DNA of 64,000 nt from positions 558,001 through 622,000 of the forward strand of contig BDSL01000002.1 of the NCBI GenBank assembly GCA_003116995.1, in the 5' to 3' direction. The DNA comes from Yamagishiella unicocca (lineage: Eukaryota > Chlorophyta > Chlorophyceae > Chlamydomonadales > Volvocaceae). The notes beneath the pieces were generated by a model that made no database searches, was not told the DNA's origin, and was given only the letters and a program-made list of their open reading frames with translations. This document shows positions 17,701-27,737 of the stretch, piece by piece. Position 1 is the stretch's first letter. Every line of letters starts with the position of its first letter. The position numbers were made by a program, and so were the translations under genes.

Positions 17701-19916
17701 GGTCTGCTCGCTGCAGCTGCACCGCAAGGGCAACAAGGTGGTGTCCGTGCACATGCACCCAATGGACTCGTCACTCGTGCTGACGGCGGGGAACGACCAC
17801 TCCGCCCGGATATTCGACATCAGGGAGCTCTCGTCGTCGCCGTCGGCGGCGGCGCCGCCGCCGGCGGCGCCCAGCACGCCAGCGGCCGCCGCCGCCGAGG
17901 CGCTGTCTTCCGCCAGAGCTGCCATCGCCGGCAGCCGCGTGTCCGCCTCTCCTCCTGCAGCCGCCGCCGCCGCGGCGGCGGCGGCAGCAGCCTCACCTGC
18001 TGCTGCCGGGCGTGGTAAGAAAGGGGGCGGAGGCGGAGGCGGCAAGAAGGCCGCCGGCGGCGGCGGCGGCGACACCCCGGCGGCGCATGCGGAGGTGGCC
18101 GTCATGCAGCACCCTAGGGTCGTCAACGCGGCGTACTTCAGGTGGGGAAAGCAGGGCGGCTAGGAGAGGGGCGGCGGCCGGGCGGCCGTGTTGAGATGCT
18201 TGTGTTTGGAGGACGTAGGATGTTGGGGGCTACTGAGAGGGGGCAGGGGCCTGCTGCGGTGGCTAGTCCGCCAACCGCCCCACCCGGTCTCCGCCCCCAC
18301 TGCCCCCTCCCCCCCCTCGTCCCGCCCCTCCAGCCCGCACACCGGCCGCCGCATCCTGACAACCTGCCAGGACAACCGCCTGCGCGTGTGGGACTACGCG
18401 CCGTACGGCTGCAACGGCCCCGCCGACCGCGAGATCGTCCACTCGCACGACTTCAACCGCTACCTGACGCCCTTCAAGGCGGAGTGGGATCACAAGGACC
18501 CCACTGAGTCGCTCTTCGTGGTGGGCAGGTGAGGTCAGGAGCGGCCCCCCGCTCCCCTTCCCTGGCTCCTCCCGCCCACACTTCCCGCCGCGCCCTCGGC
18601 TCGCTTGCAGCGGCGCTGCTGCCCCTGGGTCCCCCTGGCACCCCCCACCCACACTCCTGGTTCCTCCTATGTCGCTGGCGCCCCCTCCTGGTTCCTCCTA
18701 TGTCGCTGGCGCCACATCCTAGCTACCCGCCCTCCCCGTGACCCCTCGCCCTCTCACTACCCTCGCCCTCTCACTACCCTCGCCCTCTCACTACCCTCGC
18801 CCTCTCACTACCCTCGCCCTCTCACTACCCTCGCCCTCTCACTACCCTCGCCCTCTCACTACCCTCGCCCTCTCACTACCCTCGCCCTCTCACTACCCTC
18901 GCCCTCTCACTACCCTCGCCCTCTCACTACCCTCGCCCTCTCACTACCCTCGCCCTCTCACTACCCTCGCCCTCTCACCACCCTCGCCCTCACCACCTCC
19001 TCCTCCGCCTCTCCGTCCCCTCCGTCCGGCCCCCTTCCCTCCTTAAACCCAATTCCAGTAGCATGCGCGCGTCCAGACGTCCGAATGCTATGCACAAGCT
19101 ACACTTCCCATGTCGAGTAGCCGATCCTTTTCTGTAACCCCCCTTTCCCCCCTCCTCCTCCTCCTCCTGTTGCTCCTCCTCTTACTCCTCCTCCTCCCCT
19201 TGCTCCTCCTCCTCCCCTTGCTCCTCCTCCTCCCCCCCTTGCTCCACCCCCTCCTCTTGCTCCGCCTCCTTTTCCTCCTCCTCCTCCCGCAGGTACATCT
19301 CCGAGGACTTCGGCGGTGTGGCGCTGCACCCCATCGACCTCATGTCCGCCTCCGACGGCTCCCTGCTGCGGCAGCTCACGGACTCCAACCTCACCACCAT
19401 CTCGCCCGTCAACAAGGCACACCCGCGCAGGTGGGGGAAGGGTCGCGAGGAAGACCCGTGGATGCGAGAAAAACCGTTTAGGTGGGGGGAGGGAGGGGCC
19501 AGGGGGGCAGCTCGAGGAGGGCGGGAAGAGGTGTGGGCGTGGGAGGAGGAGGCCAGGGGTATTGCCACAATAGGCTAGTCACATGGTGCCGCACGTGTCG
19601 AGGTTACCGCAAACCGAGTGCCTGTGCGCGTGCCGTTTGTTGTTGGCACAGGCGGCTGATTGTGAGTGGCAGCAGTCGCTCGCTGTACCTCTGGGCGCCC
19701 GTGGAGGAGGAGGAAGAGGAGGAGGAGGAGCTGGAGCGAGCGGCGGCGGCGGCAGTGCCGCCCAGAGGCAGGGCGGGAGCGGGAGGCGGCAGCGGGGCGG
19801 CGGCTGGTGCTGCTGCTGCTCGCGCCTCTCGGAACTTCGTCAGCTTCGACGCCGACCCTTCGGGCGGAAAGAAACGCAAGAAGGGCGGCAAGGGCGCAGA
19901 CGACGACGACGACTGA
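14734..19916 (+). CDS. DDB2: DNA damage-binding protein 2 (DDB2), plant/algal type
   Basis: DDB2 is the UV-lesion-recognising WD40 subunit of the UV-DDB complex and a CUL4-DDB1 substrate receptor in global nucleotide-excision repair. Exons: 14734-15000, 15620-15683, 16124-16301, 16548-16628, 16823-16913, 17119-17301, 17588-18141, 18334-18528, 19293-19430, 19652-19916; phases agree and give 671 residues. An acidic N-terminus (about 20-55) is followed by C88-x2-C91-x4-H96-x11-C108 and the canonical knuckle C113-x2-C116-x4-H121-x4-C126, as in plant DDB2. The propeller carries TLEFHPTHDGIVVSGDKKG, ARIFDIREL (WDxR-like, DDB1 contact), TCQDNRLRVWDY, DFNRYLTPFKAEWD and VSGSSRSLYLW. A low-complexity insert of about 95 residues (Ala, Gly, Lys) splits one propeller loop. 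The tail is KKRKKGGKGADDDDD. The start is the ATG opening the acidic exon; the frame is also open upstream. Confidence 0.93.
16325..16400. repeat. Short G-rich tandem repeats in DDB2 intron 3
   Basis: Three imperfect units sharing ggaaggggtgctaaagggt or ggatgaaggggtgctaa, directly after the exon 3 donor. Confidence 0.7.
18741..18990. repeat. 17-bp minisatellite (ctctcactaccctcgcc) in DDB2 intron 8
   Basis: About 14-15 nearly perfect copies, all pyrimidine-rich on the sense strand, followed by a ctcctcctc tract up to the 3' splice site at 19292. It accounts for much of the 764-bp intron. Confidence 0.9.
19067..19139 (+). repeat. Dispersed intron repeat family 2, DDB2 intron 8
   Basis: gcgtccagacgtccgaatgc, tatgcacaagctacacttcc and catgtcgagtagccgatcct. 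Matches 33965-34036. Confidence 0.8.
19447..19485 (-). repeat. Dispersed intron repeat family 1, DDB2 intron 9
   Basis: gaagacccgtggatgcgaga followed by aaaccgttta; the same core as the copies at 44353, 49765 and 31846. Inserted antisense to DDB2. Confidence 0.75.
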
Positions 19917-20580
19917 GCCGCGCTGGTGACGCGCTGTGCTGGTGGCGTGATGTGGAAGGGGTGCGGCCGGGCACGGCATCAACACCCTGAGGACGGGGAC
20001 GAGCCGGGGGGTTTGTTTACCTTCACTATGTAGGTGGAGACGGTGGCTTTGGGCCACGAGACGGTTGCGTGGGGCAAGGGGCAGGTCTGAAGTGGGGTCG
20101 CGTGGCGCAGGTTTGCTGCGGGGAGGGGAGGTTTGCCTAGGGCCGCGTTGTGGGGGAGTTGCTTGCGAGTTGAGTGCGATGAGGGTCTCCGAGTGGGCTG
20201 ACCGCGGGCTGGGGGGTCGTCACGGCACATGTTGCGGGGCGGGGGAGGTGGGAGGATGAAGGTGGGAGGGTGGAACGTGGCGGCGAAGAGAAGGGGGTCG
20301 TGTAGGACAGGCGTCAAGCCTGGGGCAGCGACCACGCAGGATGGGGCCGCCGTCAAGGGGGCGGCCCAGCGGAGGAGTGCCGCGGTGGCAGGGCCTCCCT
20401 GCCGCAGCACCGCGCGCGCGAGTGGCGAGCTGGTCGGCTGCATGCGCCATTGCTCCGGACGTGTCCTTCCGTCGAATCGCGGCTGAAATGTGTAGTTGCG
20501 GAGGTCTGCGTGCGAGTAAGGAGAGGCGCGCGGCGCAGCAGCTGAGGAACTCGTGCTCCCCAGCCTGTCGTACAATGTTT

Positions 20581-20626
20581 GATGGACCCGGATTCAGGGT
20601 TATCCGATGGACCCGGATTCAGGGTT
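20581..20626. repeat. 21-bp direct repeat, two copies
   Basis: gatggacccggattcagggt plus one t, repeated after four bases (25-bp period). Intergenic, downstream of DDB2. Confidence 0.8.
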
Positions 20627-21573
20627 GTTAGTGGCGCGCTGTGAACTGCTGCTGCGCAGTGGGCGGCGTCGCCTTGCGCTGCACCACGAGTGACCTCAGG
20701 CCCCACGCTACGATGCTAGTGGTGGGCCTGCTGTGCTAGGGGGAGGGTAGAGATGAAACCCGTGGGCCGGCACACAGGGAGGGGGCAAGCCTAGGAGGAG
20801 TTTGGGGAGGGAGCAGAGGGGACACACGTTTCCACATGTTCCATACCCGCGTGGTTCCTCCGCGATTGGTGGCTAGCTGCCCCTCGGGTGCTCTTCCCAT
20901 ATCCGCCCTTCGGACCTGCCGGGTGGGAGTCGAAACTAACCGCGGTGCTCCTAACAAGGAAGATTGCGATCGGATGTGCGGGGCCCGGTACCAGCTGGCG
21001 TATTCAGCTGCACGACTGTTGCTGGATGGGTTGCCATTTTGCGTTTCCGACGAGAGAGGGGATTTTGCTCATGTAGCTTCCGGTAGTATCGGCGCTACGC
21101 GGATCTCTGACCTGATTTGACATCCACTAGCGATAGCCTCCTGGATTGGTAAGGCGTAGCTCCTAACTCCGAATTGCCGCCGACCTGGTAATGCAGCGGA
21201 CTTGGTCCCTGAAGGCTGCCGCCTGGCTCCTGGTGGCCCCGGCGCATGTTTCGCATATTGCCGCTGTGCGACACGGCGTCAGGGCCGTCGCGGGTGACCC
21301 GTGTTGCTGGGTCGGGTGGGTGCTGGCGATTTCCATCCTAACCCAAGTATTACATGTTTTACAAGGCGTCGTGTAATACCCGCTATTACAAGCGCGGCCG
21401 CACCTCGAACGAGCGGCGTCGCGCGGTGCACCACTACTTCACCGCGACTTTGCATGCACATAAACGACGGAAGAGCTGCGCGGCCTGCCGACCCAAGAGG
21501 GCCGTCCGCGTCTCCGCCCGCCCCCCCAGCTGGGCACTGCCACTGCATTATCTGGTACTGTTGGCGAAGACAA

Positions 21574-21665
21574 TTCCCGCCGGCGGTCAACATACTCAAC
21601 ATCACGTAATAAGGGGTGTTTTTTTCCCGCCGGCGGTCAACATACTCAACATCACGTAATAAGGG
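21574..21665. repeat. 42-bp perfect direct repeat, 50-bp period
   Basis: A unit starting ttcccgccggcggtcaacat and ending acgtaataaggg occurs twice, separated by gtgttttt. Intergenic. Confidence 0.9.
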
Positions 21666-23643
21666 ATTAACACAAGCATGACCAAGAAGTGAAATGTGAC
21701 TGCGAGAAACGAACATCGACTGGACCCGACGGGAGGTACCGATACCGAAACAGAGGGGAGCGCCTGGCCCCATCCCCCTTATCAACCACAGCATATGAGC
21801 CGTGGTGCCCAATTCTTCAAGCTTAAGCAAATTGGCGTCATATGATGCGCTCGTTGCAAATGCACAAGGAAGATGTCAGGGAAGCGCCGACAATCGAGCA
21901 GGTCCACAGGTACTGGTCTAATGAACCCCGTCGTCAGGTCTCAGCATTTGTAGATTAGGTCGGCTCACGATGTGTCCTCCATCGGATGCGCCGGCTCACC
22001 AACTTGGTGTGATAGCATACATGTTCGACGCGGAGCACTGTCAACGACGACAACAAGCAGACATTACCGCCGATGCGGCGAGGTGTACATCAACCTTCAT
22101 GCTGCAGCATCAAATCGATGCCCCTCCAGGGAGCCAACCGTCAAGGCGGGATCCGTAACCACCTTAAATTATGATCAAGACATCTATGAGTGATGTCATG
22201 ATAAGTACAACCTGACGTGCCAGGTTGGGAGACCAGGAACGGTGGGAAGCCTCCCGAGTGACCCTTATCACGCCAGTGAGTTCAATGCACGTTGGGCACT
22301 AACCACCTGCGCAACCTTGCCAATGCGCCAACCCAAAATGCTAAGTGAGAGACATGGGACACGCCACTCCTGAGCCACATACAGCGCGACCAGAACTACC
22401 ATCGTGCACTCGTGCTCCATTTACCCCCACCCTGGGTCACCCTTGACGGCTACTTTGAAACGCGGTGTGTTCGAAGACAGTCCACAAAGACGCCGTCCTA
22501 CGAAAGAAAACATTAGGCGCGAAAGAAATGAGAAATAACGTACCCAAAACGTCTTTCCAGCAAACGCCGTTAGCTTCGCCTCCACCGATCCGCCACCATG
22601 CCACCATGCCGATGCTCGCCGCTTGGCGAATAGCCGACCTTTCCAATAACCGAATGCAAACGGATCTGCCGTGGATTTCGCAATTCGATTGACGAACGCC
22701 TTGCGCTTCGCTCGCCTGCGCTACTTGATATTGAGGAGGCGGCGGGGCTCACGATTGCGCCGCGCGATGCGCGCGTCCAGGTCGCCGCCCCTCTCCGCGT
22801 GCGCAGCGACCTACATGCTCATGTCACGTCCCCACAACCATGGGTACTGCCTAGCAGGCAACACAGACGCCGAGGCCCATATGACGCGCAATAGCGCTAC
22901 GCCCGTGATCTCCCGCCCCGCTGGCCCCCAGCGCGGCGGCGAGCGCTTCCACGCCAACGTCCTCTGCCAGCCATGAATCGATTGCTGCACCAGCCTGCAC
23001 CGTGCCGGCATACGCGCACATCACACGCAGCACATTGGAGCCCTGCGGGAGGGCACGCTACATAATCTTGAGCCATCAACAACATTGGCTTAACCCCTGA
23101 CGAGCCTGCACTCCGTGCGAGGATTAATATGGCGGCGGGGAGGTCACCCTGGGTCCCCTTCTTAGGGTTCAGGGTTCGTGAGGGCGCTCGACCCACCGCC
23201 GTTGCATGCATTTGTCTTTCTTCTAGCTAAATAGCATCGGAGCCTACCAACTGCAATAGAGGGAGATGGCGGTCGCACGCACGGCAACGAACACCACATC
23301 CAGCCATCCCTGTACACGATTCTCCATCCCCCAGCACCCGCCCTGGCAGGAGCGTTGATGAACCCTTGGGCCATGCACGGCGGCAAAAGCCCGCCTCATC
23401 TCTCCCCCCGTGTGCAAGACACCTAGGTGGCGCGCCAGGCAGTGCGCCCTCGTGGCCGGCCGCCCCCCCCCCCCCCACCAGCGCACATCGCATCTCGACA
23501 AATACCCCCCATCCCCATACACACAAACGCACGCGGCACGCGTCCGCGGCTGAATCTTCGCAGTCTCCACGCGGTTCACTTCGTTCCCGGTCCATTTCGT
23601 TTGATGCACGCCGTAGGCTCCCCTCTCAGGAACCGACCACCAG

Positions 23644-23727
23644 CCCACCTAGCAGATCCCACGGGTCTTCCTCCAAACCCACCTAGCAGACCCCACGGGT
23701 CTTCCTCGAAACCCACCTAACAGACCA
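23644..23727. repeat. 34-bp tandem repeat, 2.5 copies, sharing the intron-repeat core
   Basis: cccacct recurs at 23644, 23678 and 23712. Each unit carries cacgggtcttcctcgaaa, the same core seen in dispersed intron repeats at 44353, 49765 and 53108. It lies just downstream of the stop of the 539-residue gene. Confidence 0.85.
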
Positions 23728-23793
23728 GCAACCGCCCAACGACGACAGCTGTGCTCGCAGCACCCCATCCCCACCCCCTTCCTCCCCCGCCCG

Positions 23794-25413
23794 CTACTCG
23801 TGGATGGTGCCAGCATGCGGAGAGCTCCTAATGAGGGCCCCCGCCCGCCGCTGCTCTTGCTCCGGGGTGTACGGGGTGTACGGCAGGAACTCAACGCTAC
23901 TCCCCCGCCGGACCCTCCGCACCGCAGGAGCAGCGGCACCCTCGCCGCTTCCAAGACCGCCTCCGGGTCCCCGGGCGGGTGCCTGGAACTGGCCACGCTG
24001 AGGGAAGAGGCCCCCGCCGGAGGGCCGCCCGCCCACGGGCGAGTCCGGTTTCGGAAACTGGAAGGCGCGTGCGCGCTGCTGCGAGGTGGGGAAGGAGAGC
24101 AGCACGGAGCTGCTGATGGGGCTTCCCATTCCCATGCGAGGCAGACCCACGAGTCCGTCAGTTGCGGCGCCAATGGCGATTGGAGTTGACGTGGTGGCTT
24201 GCTGCCTGAGCGTAGCGCCCGCGCCGTTGAGGGCGTGAGCAGGCTCGATGACGGCATCGACGCAGGCGCTGTAATGGGACTTGAATAGCGGCATCAGTGG
24301 CGGAGGGGCTTCGTCGTCGCTGTCGGCACCCACGTAGGTGTCGGAGTCTGTGTCGGAAATGATGTTACCACTGTCTGCGTCGTCGTTGTCCACCAGCAGC
24401 TGTGGCGGTGTCGACGGCCACCGCGGTGCGACGGCTCCGCGGGCGCTGACGTTGCTGGAGCCGCGGCTGGGAGCCAGTCTTGAGCTGCTCGGACGACGCA
24501 CATCGGGCAGGCCCGCCGCGGCCGCGATCAGCGGCGAGGAGGGCGAGAAGGGGGAGGAGGGGGAGTCCGACTGCTGCTGCTGCTGCGAGGCGCCGCCTGC
24601 GCTGGTCGGCAGTCCTGAGCTCAGGCGCGAAATGGAGCGGTTGCGCGTGCTGTGCTCGCGAAGAGGAGACAGCGCTGTTTCGAGCGCCGGCGGAACCAGC
24701 GCGCTGCGCGGCACAGAGCTGGCACCGAACGAGTCACTCTGGGAAGGCTGCGCAACGATTCCTGGTAAACTGGTGCCAGATGACGAAGCGGACGGCTGCG
24801 CCGAGTTTGAGCCGCTAGCCCAGCGAGCATTTTGGAAAGCGAACGGCTGGGGCCTTTTCCTCCGCAAAGTAGGCGAAAAGGCGCCGGCGTCGCTGGTCGA
24901 CATCCACCTTCGAAAATCCATATCCTCCAGCTGTTGCTCCAATTGTCGGGGTTCCTGGGAAGGCTGCCGGTTGGACACAGGCGATGGCGACAGCGCGGGA
25001 GAACGCTTCTGGTAAAAACTCACAGCACGCCTTGGCAGCGGCTTCGTCAGGATACCGTCAAGCTTCTTTGAGCAGAAATTCACCACTGCAGGTCCCCGTT
25101 GGGGTGCTGGCATGCCCGATTCCGACAGCCGGCCCTTATCGCCAGCCGGACAGTCCGTTAGATTAAGAGCCTTGTGCGTAAACAATTGCGACAGACTCGG
25201 CTTGCAGATAGGGGAATCTACTCCAATGACGTCCAGGTCTTGTTCCAAGGACTCCGCCCGTGCACTGGATAGTGCTGGTACCGGCGAGGCCGCAGTGGGA
25301 GCTGCCTTGGACAAGCTTTCTTCCAATTGCGCTAAAAAAACGCGAGAGCGCTCATAATCCTGAGTCAGTTCAGACAGGAACCTCGTAGTGCACTGGCCGG
25401 TGTTGGTGGCCAT
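23794..25413 (-). CDS. Uncharacterised Ser/Pro-rich protein, single exon, 539 aa
   Basis: I do not recognise this protein. The first ATG (MATNTGQCTT) is used; an in-frame GTG 18 bases upstream is ignored. The N-terminal ~35 residues (FLSELTQDYERSRVFLAQLE) look helical and could form a short coiled coil. The rest is predicted disordered, rich in Ser, Pro, Ala and Gln (a QQQQQ run), with an acidic patch DNDDADSGNIISDTDSDTY. There are many Ser/Thr-Pro sites, including SPTLRRKR and SPLREHS, which match the CDK form S/T-P-x-K/R, and a C-terminal YTPYTPEQEQRR. This fits a phospho-regulated scaffold or cell-cycle substrate, which is inference only. The length of the frame in GC-rich DNA and the clean start support a gene; absence of introns is unusual beside its neighbours. 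Confidence 0.65.
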   Translation of the reverse strand: MATNTGQCTTRFLSELTQDYERSRVFLAQLEESLSKAAPTAASPVPALSSARAESLEQDLDVIGVDSPICKPSLSQLFTHKALNLTDCPAGDKGRLSESGMPAPQRGPAVVNFCSKKLDGILTKPLPRRAVSFYQKRSPALSPSPVSNRQPSQEPRQLEQQLEDMDFRRWMSTSDAGAFSPTLRRKRPQPFAFQNARWASGSNSAQPSASSSGTSLPGIVAQPSQSDSFGASSVPRSALVPPALETALSPLREHSTRNRSISRLSSGLPTSAGGASQQQQQSDSPSSPFSPSSPLIAAAAGLPDVRRPSSSRLAPSRGSSNVSARGAVAPRWPSTPPQLLVDNDDADSGNIISDTDSDTYVGADSDDEAPPPLMPLFKSHYSACVDAVIEPAHALNGAGATLRQQATTSTPIAIGAATDGLVGLPRMGMGSPISSSVLLSFPTSQQRARAFQFPKPDSPVGGRPSGGGLFPQRGQFQAPARGPGGGLGSGEGAAAPAVRRVRRGSSVEFLPYTPYTPEQEQRRAGALIRSSPHAGTIHE

Positions 25414-27737
25414 GGTAATGGCACCAAGCACCCGAGCTCTCAGTGGAAAGTGCGGAAAATCTGTGGAAGCAGGACTACTCGTGAACGGTGTGCTGTATTT
25501 TTACTGTCTAATTGTTCGGCGCACGCTGTCTCGTCCGAGGGCGAGTTGCCATTTCCCACGTACCACCCCACGAAATACTATCCTCTCGGAGTACCGGTAA
25601 ATAAGTTGTATGGCTCTCTTATCAGTGTTCCCAAAGAGCTGAGACGCGAACCCCTCCGTACAGCGATTATTCCCTTCGACGTACGTTATTAACTTGCGAC
25701 TTCATCAAGGCACCTGAATACTTGCTCTCAGAATGCTGAGTGCATAAGCATATAAGACGCTTGCGTTAATTAAACTTCGGGGCTGTATATGTGGCGCATT
25801 CTACATTTGCCGTTGCTTTCCATCGCTGTCAGCGGCTCAACAACAAAATTATACATGTAAACAGACTTAACAGTGTCGATATATGCGGCTAATTATTGAT
25901 ACTGGCCCCTTCGACTCGTGCGAAATGCCTGCTGTGTCAGTGGCGTTAATAAAATACAAAAATAATTATCAAAGATTAGGTGAAATCAATATCGCCGGAA
26001 TGGAGGAATCGCGAGTTCGGAAAAGCGATACGAATTATAACTCTCTGGTAAAGCCTAACCAAACTTTTCGTTCCGTTGAGGCCCAACGCCGAGTTTGCTT
26101 GGTAGATAAGATCTCGCCCGTCTCCTATTATTTGTGAAATTTGTAAAGGATGGTGAGTAGGAGAGTAACACTCCAAAAGTGTGGGTCGAAAGCTGCGGGC
26201 AATATGGACGAGCCTCCACTCGAACTCTCCCAACTCTATCCGGTCCGATGCATTCACAACTTTGCAAGCCTTTGGGATTTCATTCGGGGTCATCCGAGCA
26301 ATGCAATGCACGACGGACGAGCGCCCCTTGGTTCTGGAGCTGGGTTGCTCCTGGGACGCTGGAGCGTCGGTGTTTGTTACTTTTCGTATGGACCTTGCTG
26401 GCTTTGGAAATTTGCGTCTACTCATTTGGCCGTTGTTGCTGTCCATCGTCGATGCGTCCTCGCCTTCTCCATACCGTTACTTGCATCCTTTATTACCGCC
26501 CCGAGTTTGTAGCGAAGTATTTGTGTGGGGGCGACGTAGCCCGGATACGCGTCGGTAGATGGCTACGCAGTTAGGCCTGGTCACATAAGCCCTGGAAGGC
26601 ATCTTAGCTGCGGAAGGCGCACAAGGAATTGGGAAATCGCCCAAAGAAGGACTTGACTGACACGTGCGGCGTGAATGGCAGAAGCACGATTATTCTCGAG
26701 GAAACTCTGCGCTGCGTGCTCGACGGAACAGGAGGAAATGGACAGAACTTGTCCGCCACTCATGCCGACGCAAGTTGCCACCGAGGGAAACCGGCAGTCA
26801 CATGTCATTCGCGCCAACAGCACAAACTCGCGGGCGACGAGTCCCCAAGGCGCTGCCTCGTTGCCAGCTGCCGCAGCCGCCCTGCCTCACGGCACCAGCA
26901 GCTGCCCTCCGCGCAACGCAAGGCAGCCTTGATCCATTTGAGCTGCGTTTCTTTTCTGTCGTAAATTCCACTACACGTCAGCGGCCGCGGCGTCACCGCG
27001 ACGGCGCAGCCGGGACCCGTACGTCCTTGCTTGCTGAGTGCCGTAAGTGCAGCTGCAGGCCCTGTACGAACCCTTGTGCCGCACCCCCCCGCTGTGCCCT
27101 CCCTGCAGCTCGGCCGACTAGGCAGGAGTAGCCACTTAATGCCCGGCTACAAACTTTTGGCGCGGAACGCAGACAGCGGATTATATCTGCGAGGAGAGCC
27201 GGCGAGGGTTGCTTGCGTGACCGCCATTATGCCAGTGTGAACGCCCTGCCGCAGCGGCCCTACACATTCCCAGGCATATCTGCTGCGTTCGCCGCCCATT
27301 GGAGCATCAGCATCCTGAATCGCCGCCGTCAGTAGCGTGGTTCCTTCAGCCAGCATAGCATCGCACGGGCGGGGGACACCTTGCAGCATGTCAATCCGGA
27401 CTCTCTGCATGTCGAAACGAAAAACAATCAACAGGGATATGTGTCGATGATGCCAGGCGCCATGTACCGGTACGCGGTTTCCTCCCACGGACAGAAACCG
27501 AAATCCGCAGCTTCGCCCCGATCCGTCATCCTGCGCCAAATGGTCTCCGCGCTTTCCTGTGACTTCCCGGCAAAGCATCAGGTGACACCATCGCTCCGCC
27601 CTTCTCTTGCCTCCCCCCAACCACACATCGCAACCGCATCCCCTCCGCCTCCCTTCCGGTCGCCTCCCCAAACGCCCTTCCCGACGCCCACACTGCCTCC
27701 CTGCGCTGCCTGCAACCACCTCGGCCCCCTTCCATAA
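25414..27737. other. 2.3 kb intergenic, partly AT-rich
   Basis: 25480-26140 is markedly richer in A+T than the rest of the window and lies upstream of the minus-strand unknown gene, so it probably includes its 5' UTR and promoter. 26140-27737 contains the presumed 3' UTR of the GTPase gene. No coding frame with support. Confidence 0.45.

Larger units (their letters stand above)
19917..23640. other. 3.7 kb without a recognisable gene
   Basis: Begins with the presumed DDB2 3' UTR. I saw no frame with protein-like composition or a family motif on either strand. It contains a 21-bp direct repeat (20581-20601 and 20606-20626), a 42-bp direct repeat (21574-21615 and 21624-21665), a less GC-rich stretch around 22150-22550, and a run of about 15 C at 23461-23475. 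Confidence 0.5.

Noticed and set aside
18738..19046. Open frame through the 17-bp array, periodic SPSHYPRPLTTLAL peptide
   Set aside because: Produced by the minisatellite in DDB2 intron 8; flanking splice sites and phase exclude it from the mRNA.
21191..21376. Short plus-strand frame with a hydrophobic N-terminus
   Set aside because: 61 codons, no neighbouring exon in phase and no similarity recognised; signal-peptide look is likely chance.
26150..27131. Several 100-150-codon frames between the unknown gene and the GTPase gene
   Set aside because: Overlapping on both strands, no start context, no protein-like composition and no family motif.
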